Notes: generated by a model not told the origin, from the letters alone. A stretch of 64,000 nucleotides of DNA from an uncultured Kordia sp. (GCF_947496985.1 NZ_CANMEZ010000009.1:1-64000); one strand, 5' to 3'. Shown: positions 36,393 through 44,721, numbered from the stretch's first letter. Translations and numbers: made by a program.

Positions 36393-37092
36393 CGTGAAAT
36401 ATAATACCTAAAGTATATCGTTCTCCACTAATTACTTCACTAACTCCGTGTTTCATATTTGCTCTATAATAACCTCTAGTTCCTTTTATGGGTCTAAAAT
36501 TCGTAGTAAAAATAAGCATATCGCCTTTTTTAGGTTTTAAAACGATAGCTTTAGATTGTGCTCTTGGTGTGTGTTGTGTTAAAACAAATTCTCCGCCTGT
36601 AAAATCTGTATCGGGTTCAGTTAAAAAAAGAACAGTTTGTATTGGGAAATACACATCGCCATATAAATCTTGATGCAACGTGTTAAAACCGCCTTTTCCA
36701 TATTTTAAAATTAGTGGTGTTGGTTTTAGTTGCTTATTTTGATGGCAAAGCGATTGTAATTCTTTTAATGTTTTGGGGAATGTTTTATTAATATTTAGAA
36801 CCTTCATCCAAAGGTTTGCAATAGGAGAAAGTTTAGGATATATTGTTTCTCGTATTGTTTGAATAATTTTAGGAAGTGGATAATTGAAATATTTATATTC
36901 GCCCAAACCAAAGCGATAGCGTTCCATTACAACAGTTTTTCGATACAACTTTTCGTTATTATATTCGTGTATTAGTTCTTTACATTGTTTGGCAGATAGT
37001 ATTTTGGGAATAATGGCAAAGCCTTTTTCATTCATTGATTCAGATACCAATTGCCAATCGGTTGTTTCAAGTTTTGTTATCAGATTTTCCAT
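36379..37092 (-). CDS. 2OG-Fe(II) oxygenase, alkylation-repair operon
   Basis: 237 aa. A double-stranded beta-helix oxygenase with metal ligands in NTLHQDLYGD (His-x-Asp) and YRANMKHGVSEV (distal His), and Arg near the C-terminus (GERYTLGIIFHDA) for 2-oxoglutarate. FTGGEFVL and KGDMLIF are typical of prolyl-4-hydroxylase-like oxygenases. It lies between ada and the Ada-Zn gene (3-bp gap upstream, 14-bp overlap downstream). It differs clearly from the AlkB encoded two genes later, so the operon has two oxygenases. A DNA-dealkylation role is plausible from context only. Confidence 0.88.
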   Translation of the reverse strand: MENLITKLETTDWQLVSESMNEKGFAIIPKILSAKQCKELIHEYNNEKLYRKTVVMERYRFGLGEYKYFNYPLPKIIQTIRETIYPKLSPIANLWMKVLNINKTFPKTLKELQSLCHQNKQLKPTPLILKYGKGGFNTLHQDLYGDVYFPIQTVLFLTEPDTDFTGGEFVLTQHTPRAQSKAIVLKPKKGDMLIFTTNFRPIKGTRGYYRANMKHGVSEVISGERYTLGIIFHDATN

Positions 37093-37095
37093 TAT

Positions 37096-37953
37096 TTAGA
37101 TAATTGTTTTTGAAGAAATATTTTTTGATGCTTCCCAACCAATAATTGCTGTTTTTCGAGTTGTTCCCCACATATAACCGCCAAATAATCCTGTAGATTG
37201 AATAACTCTGTGGCAAGGAATTAAAAAAGCAATAGGATTGTTCCCAATAGCTGTTCCTACTGCTCTTGATGCTTTTGGTTTTTGAATGATTTTTGCAATA
37301 TTTCCGTAAGTGGCTAAATTACCTGTTGGAATTTTTAAAAGTGCTTCCCAAACTTTTAACTGAAAATCTGTTCCTTTTAAGTGTAATTTTATCTTATTGA
37401 TTTTAGTCCAATCTTCGGTGTAAATTTGTAAAGCATTTTGTTGAATCTCGTCTGTTTGTTGAATGAAATTAGCTTTAGCGAAACGTTTCTCCAATTCTAA
37501 AAAAGCATTTTCTTTATTATCTGAAAACCCCATATAACAAATCCCTTTATGTGTAGATGCAACTAAAATTTCACCAAATAAGCTTTCTGAGAAACTATAA
37601 TTTATGGTCAAGTTTTCTCCTTTGTTTTTGTATTCTCCAGGAGTCATTCCTTCAATTTTTACAAACAAGTCATGTAATCTGCCTGTGCCAGAAAGTCCTG
37701 TTTTGTGTGCGGTTTCAAATAAAGTAGTCTGTGAATTACTTAGAATAGACTTTGCATGTTGTACGCTTATAAATTGCAAGAATTTTTTTGGACTAACACC
37801 TGCCCAATCAGTAAACATTTTTTGAAAATGAAAAGGACTCAAATGTACTTTTTTTGCAATTTCTTCAAGTGTAGGTTGTTCTGTGTAATGCTGTTGTATA
37901 TATGTAATAGCTTCTGCTATTCGAGTGTAATTTATGTATTCTTGCGCGTTCAT
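37096..37953 (-). CDS. ada: Ada-like AraC regulator fused to O6-methylguanine-DNA methyltransferase
   Basis: 285 aa. The N-terminal AraC HTH pair (~12-100: TLEEIAKKVHLSPFHFQKMFTDWAGVSPKKFLQF) is followed by the methyltransferase domain with active-site PCHRV (Cys247), GNLATYGNIAKII and TAIGNNPIAFLIPC. The N-terminal zinc domain of classical Ada is absent here and is encoded separately at 36129. It repairs O6-methylguanine by self-methylation and probably activates its own operon. It is the first gene of four on the minus strand. Confidence 0.94.
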   Translation of the reverse strand: MNAQEYINYTRIAEAITYIQQHYTEQPTLEEIAKKVHLSPFHFQKMFTDWAGVSPKKFLQFISVQHAKSILSNSQTTLFETAHKTGLSGTGRLHDLFVKIEGMTPGEYKNKGENLTINYSFSESLFGEILVASTHKGICYMGFSDNKENAFLELEKRFAKANFIQQTDEIQQNALQIYTEDWTKINKIKLHLKGTDFQLKVWEALLKIPTGNLATYGNIAKIIQKPKASRAVGTAIGNNPIAFLIPCHRVIQSTGLFGGYMWGTTRKTAIIGWEASKNISSKTII

Positions 37954-38101
37954 TAAAGGTTAAATTTTACAATAGCAAAAATAGAATTGATTTTACGACT
38001 GTAAAACCCGAAACTTGCTGAATGAGTATTTTGTTTTGTATAAACTCAATAGTGGATTCTAAGACTTGCGTTGCAGTCTGTAAGATACGTTTGTTTAGCA
38101 A

Positions 38102-38135
38102 AATAGTGATTCAAGTTTACACCTAAATCACTATT
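38102..38135. other. Perfect 10-bp inverted repeat between azoR and ada
   Basis: AATAGTGATT / AATCACTATT with a 14-nt spacer, no T tract. It lies in the 208-bp gap upstream of the ada start. It could be an operator or a weak terminator for neither gene in particular. Confidence 0.4.
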
Positions 38136-38161
38136 ATGTTTACACTTTATTGCAACAGATT

Positions 38162-38785
38162 TTAAATCTGTTCTAATTTTTGATAAATTTTTCTTTTAGA
38201 GTTCTCAAATATTTCTCCTCCAAATTCTTCATTGTCTAATGAGATGATTGAAATATCTTTTATGCCCATTATTCCAAATATAAACTTCAAGTAGGTTGTT
38301 TGAAAATTCATATGTTCGTTTTTTTCATTTTCGCCATATCCTGTATCACCTCTACTTGACAAGATGAACATTTTTTTGTCTTTGAGAAGTCCTACGTAAT
38401 CTCCATCTGGTTTACCCGAACGAAATTTCCAAGTTTCGTTAATTCTCATAAGTTGATCGATATATGATTTTAGACCACTCGGAATTGACCAGTTATACAT
38501 TGGAGTGCCTATGACATAGATAGTATGTTCCTTAAATTCTTTGATTAGTTGGTCACTAAACTCAACACCTGTTTGATTTTCTTCTGTTCTGTCTTTTGTT
38601 GGTATGAAAGCACTTGCAATCCATTTTTCGTTTATTGCTGGAACTTCTTTTAGTCCAACTTCTCTATATGAAAAAATGTCTTCTGGGTTTTTCTTTTTCC
38701 AGTTTTCTACAAAAAAATGGGTTAATTTTCGACTATGAGATTTTTCGTTTCTTACACTTGCATTGATGATAAGTACCTTGTTCAT
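38162..38785 (-). CDS. FMN-dependent NADH-azoreductase / flavodoxin-like oxidoreductase
   Basis: 207 aa. The flavodoxin-like fold starts INASVRNEKSHSRKLTHFFVENW; the FMN loop is seen at GTPMYNWSIPSGLKSYIDQLMR, and SSRGDTGYG later. This matches the AzoR family, which reduces quinones and azo compounds with NADH. Located downstream (62 bp) of a Crp/Fnr regulator gene on the same strand, which may control it. Confidence 0.9.
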   Translation of the reverse strand: MNKVLIINASVRNEKSHSRKLTHFFVENWKKKNPEDIFSYREVGLKEVPAINEKWIASAFIPTKDRTEENQTGVEFSDQLIKEFKEHTIYVIGTPMYNWSIPSGLKSYIDQLMRINETWKFRSGKPDGDYVGLLKDKKMFILSSRGDTGYGENEKNEHMNFQTTYLKFIFGIMGIKDISIISLDNEEFGGEIFENSKRKIYQKLEQI

Positions 38786-38848
38786 TTTTTTAATTTTAAA
38801 TTATGAAACAAAGTTCTGAATTGGAAAATTGAAAATGATTGAACTAGT

Positions 38849-39430
38849 TTAAGATAGCTCTAATTTTTTTCGGATTCTACTCAAAAATTCGGGAGTAATT
38901 CCTAAATAAGATGCAATTAAGTAGTTTGGAACCTTTGCAGCTATTTTTGGATAATTCTCTATAAAATCTAAATAACGTTTCTGTGCATCAAGTACATTGT
39001 TTAGGATTATTCTTTTTTGGACGCTACCGAGATAGTTTTCCAAGATGATTCTAAAAAAGCGTTCAAGTTTTGGAATTTCCCTTAACATTTCCTTAAAAGA
39101 ATCGTAACCAATTTGTAATAACTCGGTTTTATGAATTGCTTGGATATTGTAAATTGAAGGTTCTTGTTTTTGAAAACTCTCAATATCTGTAGCCCACCAA
39201 TTCTCAATCGCAAAAAATAAGATTTCCTCTTTTCCTGTTTTAGCGTTTATATAAAAAGCCTTTAATGTTCCACTAATTATGAAGTTATCAGTTTTGCAAG
39301 TCTCTCCATTTCTTAACAGATAATCTCCTTTTTCTAGTACTTTTTCATTCCAAAATGTTTTTACTAAATCCTCTTCTTTCGAAGTTAATTTTACGTATTT
39401 CGAAATTAATTTGATTAATGGTTCTTTCAT
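38849..39430 (-). CDS. Crp/Fnr family transcriptional regulator
   Basis: 193 aa. The N-terminal cyclic-nucleotide-binding beta-roll shows EKGDYLLRNGETCKTDNFIISGTLKAFYI; the dimer helix follows, and the C-terminal HTH is seen as IASYLGITPEFLSRIRKKL. No iron-sulfur Cys cluster of FNR type is present. The effector is unknown; many Bacteroidota homologues lack cAMP-contact residues. It is directly upstream of the azoreductase gene. Confidence 0.9.
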   Translation of the reverse strand: MKEPLIKLISKYVKLTSKEEDLVKTFWNEKVLEKGDYLLRNGETCKTDNFIISGTLKAFYINAKTGKEEILFFAIENWWATDIESFQKQEPSIYNIQAIHKTELLQIGYDSFKEMLREIPKLERFFRIILENYLGSVQKRIILNNVLDAQKRYLDFIENYPKIAAKVPNYLIASYLGITPEFLSRIRKKLELS

Positions 39431-39475
39431 TCAAATTATGATCAATAGTTAGCTATCATTATAATTAAAACGTAT

Positions 39476-39967
39476 TTATTTTCTTGTTTTATTTCGTTTG
39501 ATAAAAAAGAATAGCATATCAGTTGAAGGCGCTTTTGAAAATCCTAACTGATGTCCCATGGTAATAATTTGTCCTCGATGAAAAGTACTATGATTTATGC
39601 AATGTTGTATTAATTCGAATTGCGTAAAGTTGCCTTCCAGTGTTTTTGTTTTCAAAGATCGAAGTTCATTTAGTGATTTGTGACTGTTTACATAGTCTAA
39701 AAACATTTCAGATTGTTCAATAAATCCTTTGAGAATTTCTTCAGTAGTAATTCCCCATGCTCTTTCAATTGGTTGTTGTTTTAAGATATAATAATAAAAA
39801 ATTTGACCATCTAAAATGTGGTTTACGGTATCTATAATACTCGTAAAACTTGATAGACATTCTTTTGTGAGTAAGTCATTTTCATTAGCTTTCAACCAAG
39901 TTAATAGTCGTTTATTAGCCCATAAATTATAAGTAACTAACTCTTTTGTTTTATCTGTCTCGTCCAT
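39476..39967 (-). CDS. DinB family protein
   Basis: 163 aa from ATG at 39967 (an ATG nine codons upstream at 39994 is also possible; the chosen start keeps the family N-terminus and the first helix TYNLWANKRLLTWL). Four-helix bundle with the family metal His residues in VNHILDG and INHSTFHRGQI. DinB/YfiT-like proteins bind divalent metal; several act as thiol transferases or hydrolases. Specific role unknown. Confidence 0.87.
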   Translation of the reverse strand: MDETDKTKELVTYNLWANKRLLTWLKANENDLLTKECLSSFTSIIDTVNHILDGQIFYYYILKQQPIERAWGITTEEILKGFIEQSEMFLDYVNSHKSLNELRSLKTKTLEGNFTQFELIQHCINHSTFHRGQIITMGHQLGFSKAPSTDMLFFFIKRNKTRK

Positions 39968-40015
39968 TATTATTGAGTTTGTTAGGTATGACATCTGTTG
40001 TTTTGTAAAGCATTT

Positions 40016-40645
40016 TTATGGATTACAATCACATTTTTCATATCCTTGACAATATACATATTTAGGTATTGAATCCCATTTCGCATTGTCTTTGACAGTT
40101 ACTAAATATTGACGACGTTCTTTTAGTATTGAACTCTTGAATAATAGTAACTCATATTTATCTTTATTTTTTCTGTAAGAACCACCTTCTTTATTGCAAC
40201 TATCAATAGAAAAACCGTTTAATATTGCAATAAGCAACGCTTCGTCTTCTGTGTCAATCTTGTCAAGAAAACTAATTAAACTTTCTAAGTCACGTATTTC
40301 ATGTACTTTATTTTTTCCTGTTGCTAAAATATAAAAAGAGTAAGTTGAGTGATGACCTGCAACATAAAATCCTTCACGGTTGTAACTCAAGTCAATTAAT
40401 TTTCTCTTCTCAAAATCACCTTTTTCAAATAAAACCTCTACTTCTTTTTTATGATCACCAAAATCTCTAGATTCTATAAATGCCCAATAATCATACTTCT
40501 TATTTGGTGAAAGGTTTTTAGCTATATTTTCAAAAACATTAATGTTTCGATCATGAGTAACTTTTTTAAACTCTATTTCTCTCTGACAGTTAAAAAATAA
40601 AGTAGCAACACATAGAAGTAGCATGTAAATAGATACTTTTTTCAT
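40016..40645 (-). CDS. Hypothetical lipoprotein
   Basis: 209 aa. The N-terminal signal MKKVSIYMLLLCVATLFFN is followed by Cys20, consistent with a lipoprotein though the -1 residue (Asn) is unusual. The mature part is mixed and charged; a Cys-rich C-terminus (YCQGYEKCDCNP) may form disulfides or bind metal. No family recognised. Confidence 0.7.
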   Translation of the reverse strand: MKKVSIYMLLLCVATLFFNCQREIEFKKVTHDRNINVFENIAKNLSPNKKYDYWAFIESRDFGDHKKEVEVLFEKGDFEKRKLIDLSYNREGFYVAGHHSTYSFYILATGKNKVHEIRDLESLISFLDKIDTEDEALLIAILNGFSIDSCNKEGGSYRKNKDKYELLLFKSSILKERRQYLVTVKDNAKWDSIPKYVYCQGYEKCDCNP

Positions 40646-40714
40646 TTTGATTTTTTTCGATTTTTAATATAAACGTATGAAAGAAATGATTTTCTTTAAA
40701 CAACAAAAATGGCA

Positions 40715-41284
40715 TTATGAATTGGGGTTACTATAGTCAGTTTTTATTTCCAACTTATTCCACTTTTCTTTCCATTTTTTCTTTTCAATTCTACTATTAT
40801 AAATAGTCAAATCAAATTTAGATGTTGGTTTTACTAAAAGGCTAAATAAATCTTCCAAACCATAAGGAGCAATATACTCAACTTGGTTTTTATGATTCAA
40901 CCTTACAGCTATTGAAGTTGCAGTTTCGGGCCAAAAAGAAATAGCTTCAAAGCAATCAGTATATTGTTTATGTCCATTTCTAACATGCATTCTAGATTGA
41001 TTTTTTACAGACCAATTTAGATTCTTATCAATGCTTCTTAGTTTCTTCTCTATTTGTAAATCATATTCTTTAGTAGCACATAATTTATCATAATATATGA
41101 TGTCAATATCATTAAGTTCAGATCTGTCTTTTCCATGTTTTTCATCCCAAACCTTATTTCTGACAAAGCCAGCTCCAATCCAACAATCATTTAAGTTTAA
41201 ATTTCGGACTATTTTTAAAACAGTAGTCATCCACTTATCATGTTCGATAATCTCTATTAATTTATTTTCTAAATTTTGGCGCAT
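40715..41284 (-). CDS. Nucleotidyltransferase family protein (NTP_transf_6-like)
   Basis: 189 aa. The N-terminal CWIGAGFVRNKVWDEKHG followed by NDIDIIYYD is diagnostic: the Asp-x-Asp metal site of polymerase-beta-like nucleotidyltransferases, preceded by the G-G/S-like loop. The family is widespread and its biological substrate is unknown. No toxin-antitoxin partner is encoded beside it. Confidence 0.87.
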   Translation of the reverse strand: MRQNLENKLIEIIEHDKWMTTVLKIVRNLNLNDCWIGAGFVRNKVWDEKHGKDRSELNDIDIIYYDKLCATKEYDLQIEKKLRSIDKNLNWSVKNQSRMHVRNGHKQYTDCFEAISFWPETATSIAVRLNHKNQVEYIAPYGLEDLFSLLVKPTSKFDLTIYNSRIEKKKWKEKWNKLEIKTDYSNPNS

Positions 41285-41446
41285 TATGATATTAGACTAT
41301 AGTGTTTGGTAAAAGAAAAGCAATGTGATAGATAAGTGTTTTAAGGATCTTTTAATGTGTTTGATAAAAGTAAAACAAAGATTAGATATATACAATGTAG
41401 ACACAGAGACTTGAGAATATATTAGCTACATAATTACACAGATGCA

Positions 41447-42079
41447 CTACTTCAAAATAGCAAGCAAATCATTGAAATTGGAAATGCAATAATGCGCATA
41501 TCTTGATTTTTCTTGTCCAAACTTAGACACTTGTATTGTTTGTAAGCCAAGCTCAAAACCCGCTTTCAATTCCGAATTTGGATTGTCGCCAATTATATAT
41601 ACAAGCTTGGAATTCCTCTTTCTCTTCATAAGAATACGTTGAAATATCCCTTTCTTATATATTCGCTCAGGACTCAGAATGTCATCAATATAAATTTCGT
41701 GAAACTGTTCTTTTATTCCTAAAGAATGAATTTTAGCATGTTGCAATTTTGAAAACCCTGTAGTGACAAGTATTTTTTCATATGGTAAACTTGTAATCAC
41801 GTTAAAATCTTCAAAAGGATGAATGTTAAGGTCATATTCATGAGTGTTTATCAAACGTGCAAATTCTGCATTCTGATGCGCGTCAAAATTGTATTTATCA
41901 GCTACAACGTCAAAAGGATATTTCCATAATTCAGGAACAATTTGAGAAGTCAATACTGTTCCAAACTTATTGATCAACAAAGGCTCAAACGCATCAAAGA
42001 TAGGTTTGACAGATTTTTTACTTATAGATTTAGTTTCAAATAACGTGTCGTCTAAATCAAATATTAATAGCTTTTCCAT
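41447..42079 (-). CDS. HAD-superfamily hydrolase
   Basis: 210 aa. Motif I is FDLDDTLFET (nucleophile and acid Asp), motif II is ILVTTGFSK, and motif IV is YIGDNPNSELKAGFELG. A helical cap of about 90 residues lies between motifs I and II. The family dephosphorylates small metabolites (phosphoglycolate-type enzymes). Substrate unknown. Confidence 0.88.
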   Translation of the reverse strand: MEKLLIFDLDDTLFETKSISKKSVKPIFDAFEPLLINKFGTVLTSQIVPELWKYPFDVVADKYNFDAHQNAEFARLINTHEYDLNIHPFEDFNVITSLPYEKILVTTGFSKLQHAKIHSLGIKEQFHEIYIDDILSPERIYKKGIFQRILMKRKRNSKLVYIIGDNPNSELKAGFELGLQTIQVSKFGQEKSRYAHYCISNFNDLLAILK

Positions 42080-42123
42080 AATTTTTAAAAATGATGTTAA
42101 CGACTTTTAAATATAGTCTAAGT

Positions 42124-42606
42124 TTACAAAATAGCATCCAAAGCAGCTTTCAATAAATTTGTGTAAATCCTCTTGGTTTCTTTTCCTCTATACCCTGTAG
42201 CACGTCCAATTACATTTCCTTTAAAATCTAAAAGTATTGTAGTAGGGAAGGCTTTTGCATTATATTTTTTACGTAGTGACATGTAATCTTCAATATAATC
42301 TGCTCTTACAAGTTCTTTCTTTGAAGGGAAATCGAGCTCTACAAGAACATATTCTTGGGCTATTTTAATAAAGGTATTTTTAGAAAAATATTTTTGTTCT
42401 AATAATTTACAAGCGCCACACCAATCGGAACCAGTAAAAAATAACAGCATTGGTTTCTTTAATTCTTCACTAACCTTTTTTGCCTTTTGATAATCTAAAT
42501 ACCAACGTAGGTTGTGACTATCTGTTTTTACATGTTTGCCCACTTTTTGTGCATGAAGATTACAAGTAAGAAATAAGACAGATAGGATCGTAATAATACT
42601 TTTCAT
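42124..42606 (-). CDS. Exported thioredoxin-fold protein
   Basis: 160 aa with a signal peptide (1-19, TCNLHAQK). The thioredoxin active site is WCGACK (CxxC) in FFTGSDWCGACKLLEQKYF, with the cis-Pro region AFPTTILLD. This DsbD-gamma/DUF255-like form works in the periplasm, reducing or isomerising disulfides. The partner is unknown. Downstream of a 300-bp gene-free tract on the chromosome; own promoter assumed. Confidence 0.9.
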   Translation of the reverse strand: MKSIITILSVLFLTCNLHAQKVGKHVKTDSHNLRWYLDYQKAKKVSEELKKPMLLFFTGSDWCGACKLLEQKYFSKNTFIKIAQEYVLVELDFPSKKELVRADYIEDYMSLRKKYNAKAFPTTILLDFKGNVIGRATGYRGKETKRIYTNLLKAALDAIL

Positions 42607-42943
42607 AGGTATGGTTTTAATGTTGATTGAAAGATATTCAATTCTTTGATGATATTTATAATTGTGTTTAGTTTTTATTGAAATATTTTACCGCTTTTTC
42701 TAACACAGGGTCTTTATTTTCCATAGAATCAGTTAATGTCGGTCTTTATGAAGTTGTTAAAAAAAACGAAAGCTATTTTATTTTAACTACGTATTAAGAA
42801 TGTAACTATTGATTATGAAATTTTGAGCTTTTGAAAAAGCAATTCAAAAACGCTATTCTGAAAAATTCATAAAAAGCGATCACTTTTAAGTGTTTCATTA
42901 CTGCATACTGAGCATAGTTGAAGAAATGTGTAATAAAAACATA
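42607..42943. other. Gene-free AT-rich stretch before the minisatellite
   Basis: About 340 bp with no supported gene and no clear terminator. It ends with CATACTGAGCATAGTTGAAG (42903-42922), which looks like a decayed arm of the TGAGCGCAGTCGA palindrome family found at 43804, 44224 and 47695. Confidence 0.55.
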
Positions 42944-42951
42944 CCCGAAAC

Positions 42952-43146
42952 CTTCCTGCAACTCTGCGACAAGCTTTCGGGAAACTTCAGAAGCGTCTTG
43001 CAGCTCTGCGACAAGCTTCCGGGAAACTTCAGAAGCGTCTTACAGCTCTGCGACAAGCTTTCGGGAAACTTCAGAAGCGTCTTGCAACCCTGCGACAAGC
43101 TTTCGGGAAACTTCAGGAGTATCTCACAGCCCTGCAATAAGCTTCT
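42952..43146. repeat. 42-bp minisatellite, four full copies and two partial
   Basis: CTGCGACAAGCTT recurs at 42964, 43006, 43048 and 43090, with a decayed copy at 43132 (CTGCAATAAGCTT), always 42 bp apart. Each unit contains AAGCTTTCGGGAAACTTCAG, itself a partial dyad. Because 42 is a multiple of three, three frames are open through the array, but no start context or homology supports a protein. Probably non-coding. Confidence 0.93.
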
Positions 43147-43228
43147 GTTGAATTACGAAAAAGGATAACAGACCAACAACAAGGAATGATCAAGCAATAA
43201 CTATTAGAAACAATTCATACAAAAAATG

Positions 43229-43236
43229 TATCTTTG
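43229..43236 (+). promoter_or_regulatory. Candidate -7 box (TATCTTTG) for the DUF1697 gene
   Basis: TATCTTTG, 21 bp before the ATG at 43258, matches TAnnTTTG. It overlaps the alternative TTG start at 43234, which argues against that start. Confidence 0.5.
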
Positions 43237-43257
43237 AAACGCACACAACCAACCAAC

Positions 43258-43782
43258 ATGATTTACATTGCCATCTTACGTGGAATCAACGTTTCAGGAA
43301 GTAAAAAACTGCCAATGGCAGAACTTCGAATGTTACTCTCTAATTTAGATTTCGAAGAAGTTCAGACGTATATTCAAAGCGGAAATGCCGTTTTTAAATC
43401 TGAAGAAAAAAACCAAGGAAAATTAGGTAGTCAAATAGCAGAAGCAATCAAAAAACAATACGATTATGATGTGCCTGTATTGGTCAAAACCATTGCGCAA
43501 TGGAAAACGGCGATAGCAAACAATCCATTTACAGAAGAAGATATTTCAAAACAAGCAATTACGTTTTTAGCAAACAAACCAGAAGAAAAAATAATTGAGA
43601 TTGATAGCAAAGACGATCGTTTTGAAATTCTCAATTCGGAAGTATATCTCTATTGTCCAAATGGTTTCGGACGTAGCAAGCTTACAAACAATCTTTTTGA
43701 GCGCAAACTTAAAACGCAGGCAACGACAAGAAATTGGAAAACGATTTATAAATTGTTAAATCTAGCGGAAGCGATGGAATAG
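43258..43782 (+). CDS. DUF1697 family protein
   Basis: 174 aa from ATG 43258. The N-terminus MIYIAILRGINVSGSKKLPMAELRMLL and YIQSGNAVFKS are signatures of this family; the C-terminus KLTNNLFERKLKTQATTRNWKTIYKLL fits too. The fold is two ferredoxin-like halves. The function has not been established. It stands between the minisatellite and the palindrome-flanked GIY-YIG remnant. Confidence 0.88.
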   Translation: MIYIAILRGINVSGSKKLPMAELRMLLSNLDFEEVQTYIQSGNAVFKSEEKNQGKLGSQIAEAIKKQYDYDVPVLVKTIAQWKTAIANNPFTEEDISKQAITFLANKPEEKIIEIDSKDDRFEILNSEVYLYCPNGFGRSKLTNNLFERKLKTQATTRNWKTIYKLLNLAEAME

Positions 43783-43803
43783 ATGAATTGTAAATTACTT
43801 AAT

Positions 43804-43870
43804 TGTCAGTTCGAGCGCAGTCGAGAACAATTAGTAATAAAATAGCATCTCGACTGCGCTCGATGTGACA
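43804..43870. repeat. Palindromic interspersed element, copy A
   Basis: Two 23-bp arms (core TCGAGCGCAGTCGAGA, ends TGTCA/TGACA) pair in 21 of 23 positions around a 21-nt loop. The left arm plus loop start (43804-43841, 38 bp) is identical to copy B at 44224. It lies just upstream of the broken GIY-YIG gene. Confidence 0.93.
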
Positions 43871-43903
43871 AAAAAAAATAAAGTTTTATTAGAAAAAATA
43901 ATC

Positions 43904-44215
43904 ATGAAAACATATTATGTTTATATCTTAAAATGTAAAGACGGATTGTTGTATGTTGGAATGACAAATAATTTAGAAAGAAGAATAATAGAACACAAAA
44001 AAGGAATAAATAAATAATGTTTTACCTATAAAAGAAAACCTTTAGAATTAATATTCTATCAAGATTTTAATGATGTAGAACAAGCAATATATTTTGAAAA
44101 GGAAATTAAAAATTGGAGTAAAAAGAAAAAGTTGGCATTAGCAAAAAACGATTTCGATATGCTTCAAATTTTATCAGAGTGTAGAAATGCTACACACTCA
44201 AAATATAATAAATAA
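43904..44215 (+). pseudogene. GIY-YIG nuclease family gene with one in-frame stop
   Basis: Translation gives MKTYYVYILKCKDGLLYVG then MTNNLERRIIEHKKGINK and a TAA at 44015-44017. The same frame then continues CFTYKRKPLELIFYQDF, then DVEQAIYFEKEIKNWSKKKK and on to a TAA at 44213-44215. Together this is a complete ~104-codon GIY-YIG (UPF0213/YhbQ-like) protein with a single nonsense codon; VYIL/LYVG, the Arg in LERR and the EKEIKNW helix are present. One base change (TAA to AAA) would restore it. It is bracketed by palindromes at 43804 and 44224. Either a recent pseudogene or a sequencing error. Confidence 0.9.
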
Positions 44216-44223
44216 TAGTAAAC

Positions 44224-44289
44224 TGTCAGTTCGAGCGCAGTCGAGAACAATTAGTAATAAATAACATATCTACTGCACTCGATGTGATA
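44224..44289. repeat. Palindromic interspersed element, copy B (decayed right arm)
   Basis: The left arm TGTCAGTTCGAGCGCAGTCG and following bases equal copy A for 38 bp. The right arm (44267-44289) differs from copy A's at four positions, so its hairpin is weaker. It follows the GIY-YIG stop by 8 bp and ends just before the RidA gene. Confidence 0.9.
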
Positions 44290-44307
44290 AAAGCAACAAT
44301 AAAGAAT

Positions 44308-44712
44308 ATGGAAGAAAAAAAAGTAACTCCAAGAGGCGCTTATCCGCACACAAAACGTGTAGGTGATTTTATATATGTATCAGGAACGAGTTCAAGACGG
44401 CCAGATAACAGCATTGCAGGTGTCGATATTATTGACGAAATGGGAACGAAACACCTAAACATTGGTACGCAAACAAGAGAAGTCTTAAAAAATATTGATA
44501 AAAATTTACAAAGTGTAGGGGCAAGTTTGGCAGATGTAGTCGATGTCACTTCGTTTTTAGTTAATATGAATGACTTTGCAGGATACAATAAAGCCTATGG
44601 AGAATTTTTCGATAAAGCAACAGGGCCAACACGCACAACGGTTGCTGTACATCAATTACCACATCCAGATTTAGTAGTTGAAATTAAAGTGGTAGCGTAT
44701 AAAAAACAATAA
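44308..44712 (+). CDS. RidA-family enamine/imine deaminase, probable 2-aminomuconate deaminase
   Basis: 134 aa from ATG at 44308; a GTG at 44284 would start inside palindrome copy B. The RidA/YjgF fold has [12 protein letters not shown] near the N-terminus, the substrate Arg in [25 protein letters not shown] and conserved Glu. The family hydrolyses reactive enamines. Genes for a semialdehyde dehydrogenase and an ACMSD-type decarboxylase follow on the same strand, so the likely substrate is 2-aminomuconate in kynurenine breakdown; this is context inference. Confidence 0.88.
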   Translation: MEEKKVTPRGAYPHTKRVGDFIYVSGTSSRRPDNSIAGVDIIDEMGTKHLNIGTQTREVLKNIDKNLQSVGASLADVVDVTSFLVNMNDFAGYNKAYGEFFDKATGPTRTTVAVHQLPHPDLVVEIKVVAYKKQ

Positions 44713-44721
44713 TACTCTAGG

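Noticed and set aside
40715-41284. Toxin-antitoxin nucleotidyltransferase (MNT/HEPN-like)
   Set aside because: The sequence fits the NTP_transf_6-like family and no HEPN or other small partner gene overlaps or abuts it.
42952-43146. CRISPR array
   Set aside because: The 42-bp units are directly adjacent with no variable spacers, and no cas genes exist in the window.
42890-43168. A 92-codon open frame across the 42-bp repeat (LCDKLSGNFRSVLQ units)
   Set aside because: The frame is open only because the unit length is a multiple of three; two other frames are open as well, the start would be GTG with no context, and no family resembles it.
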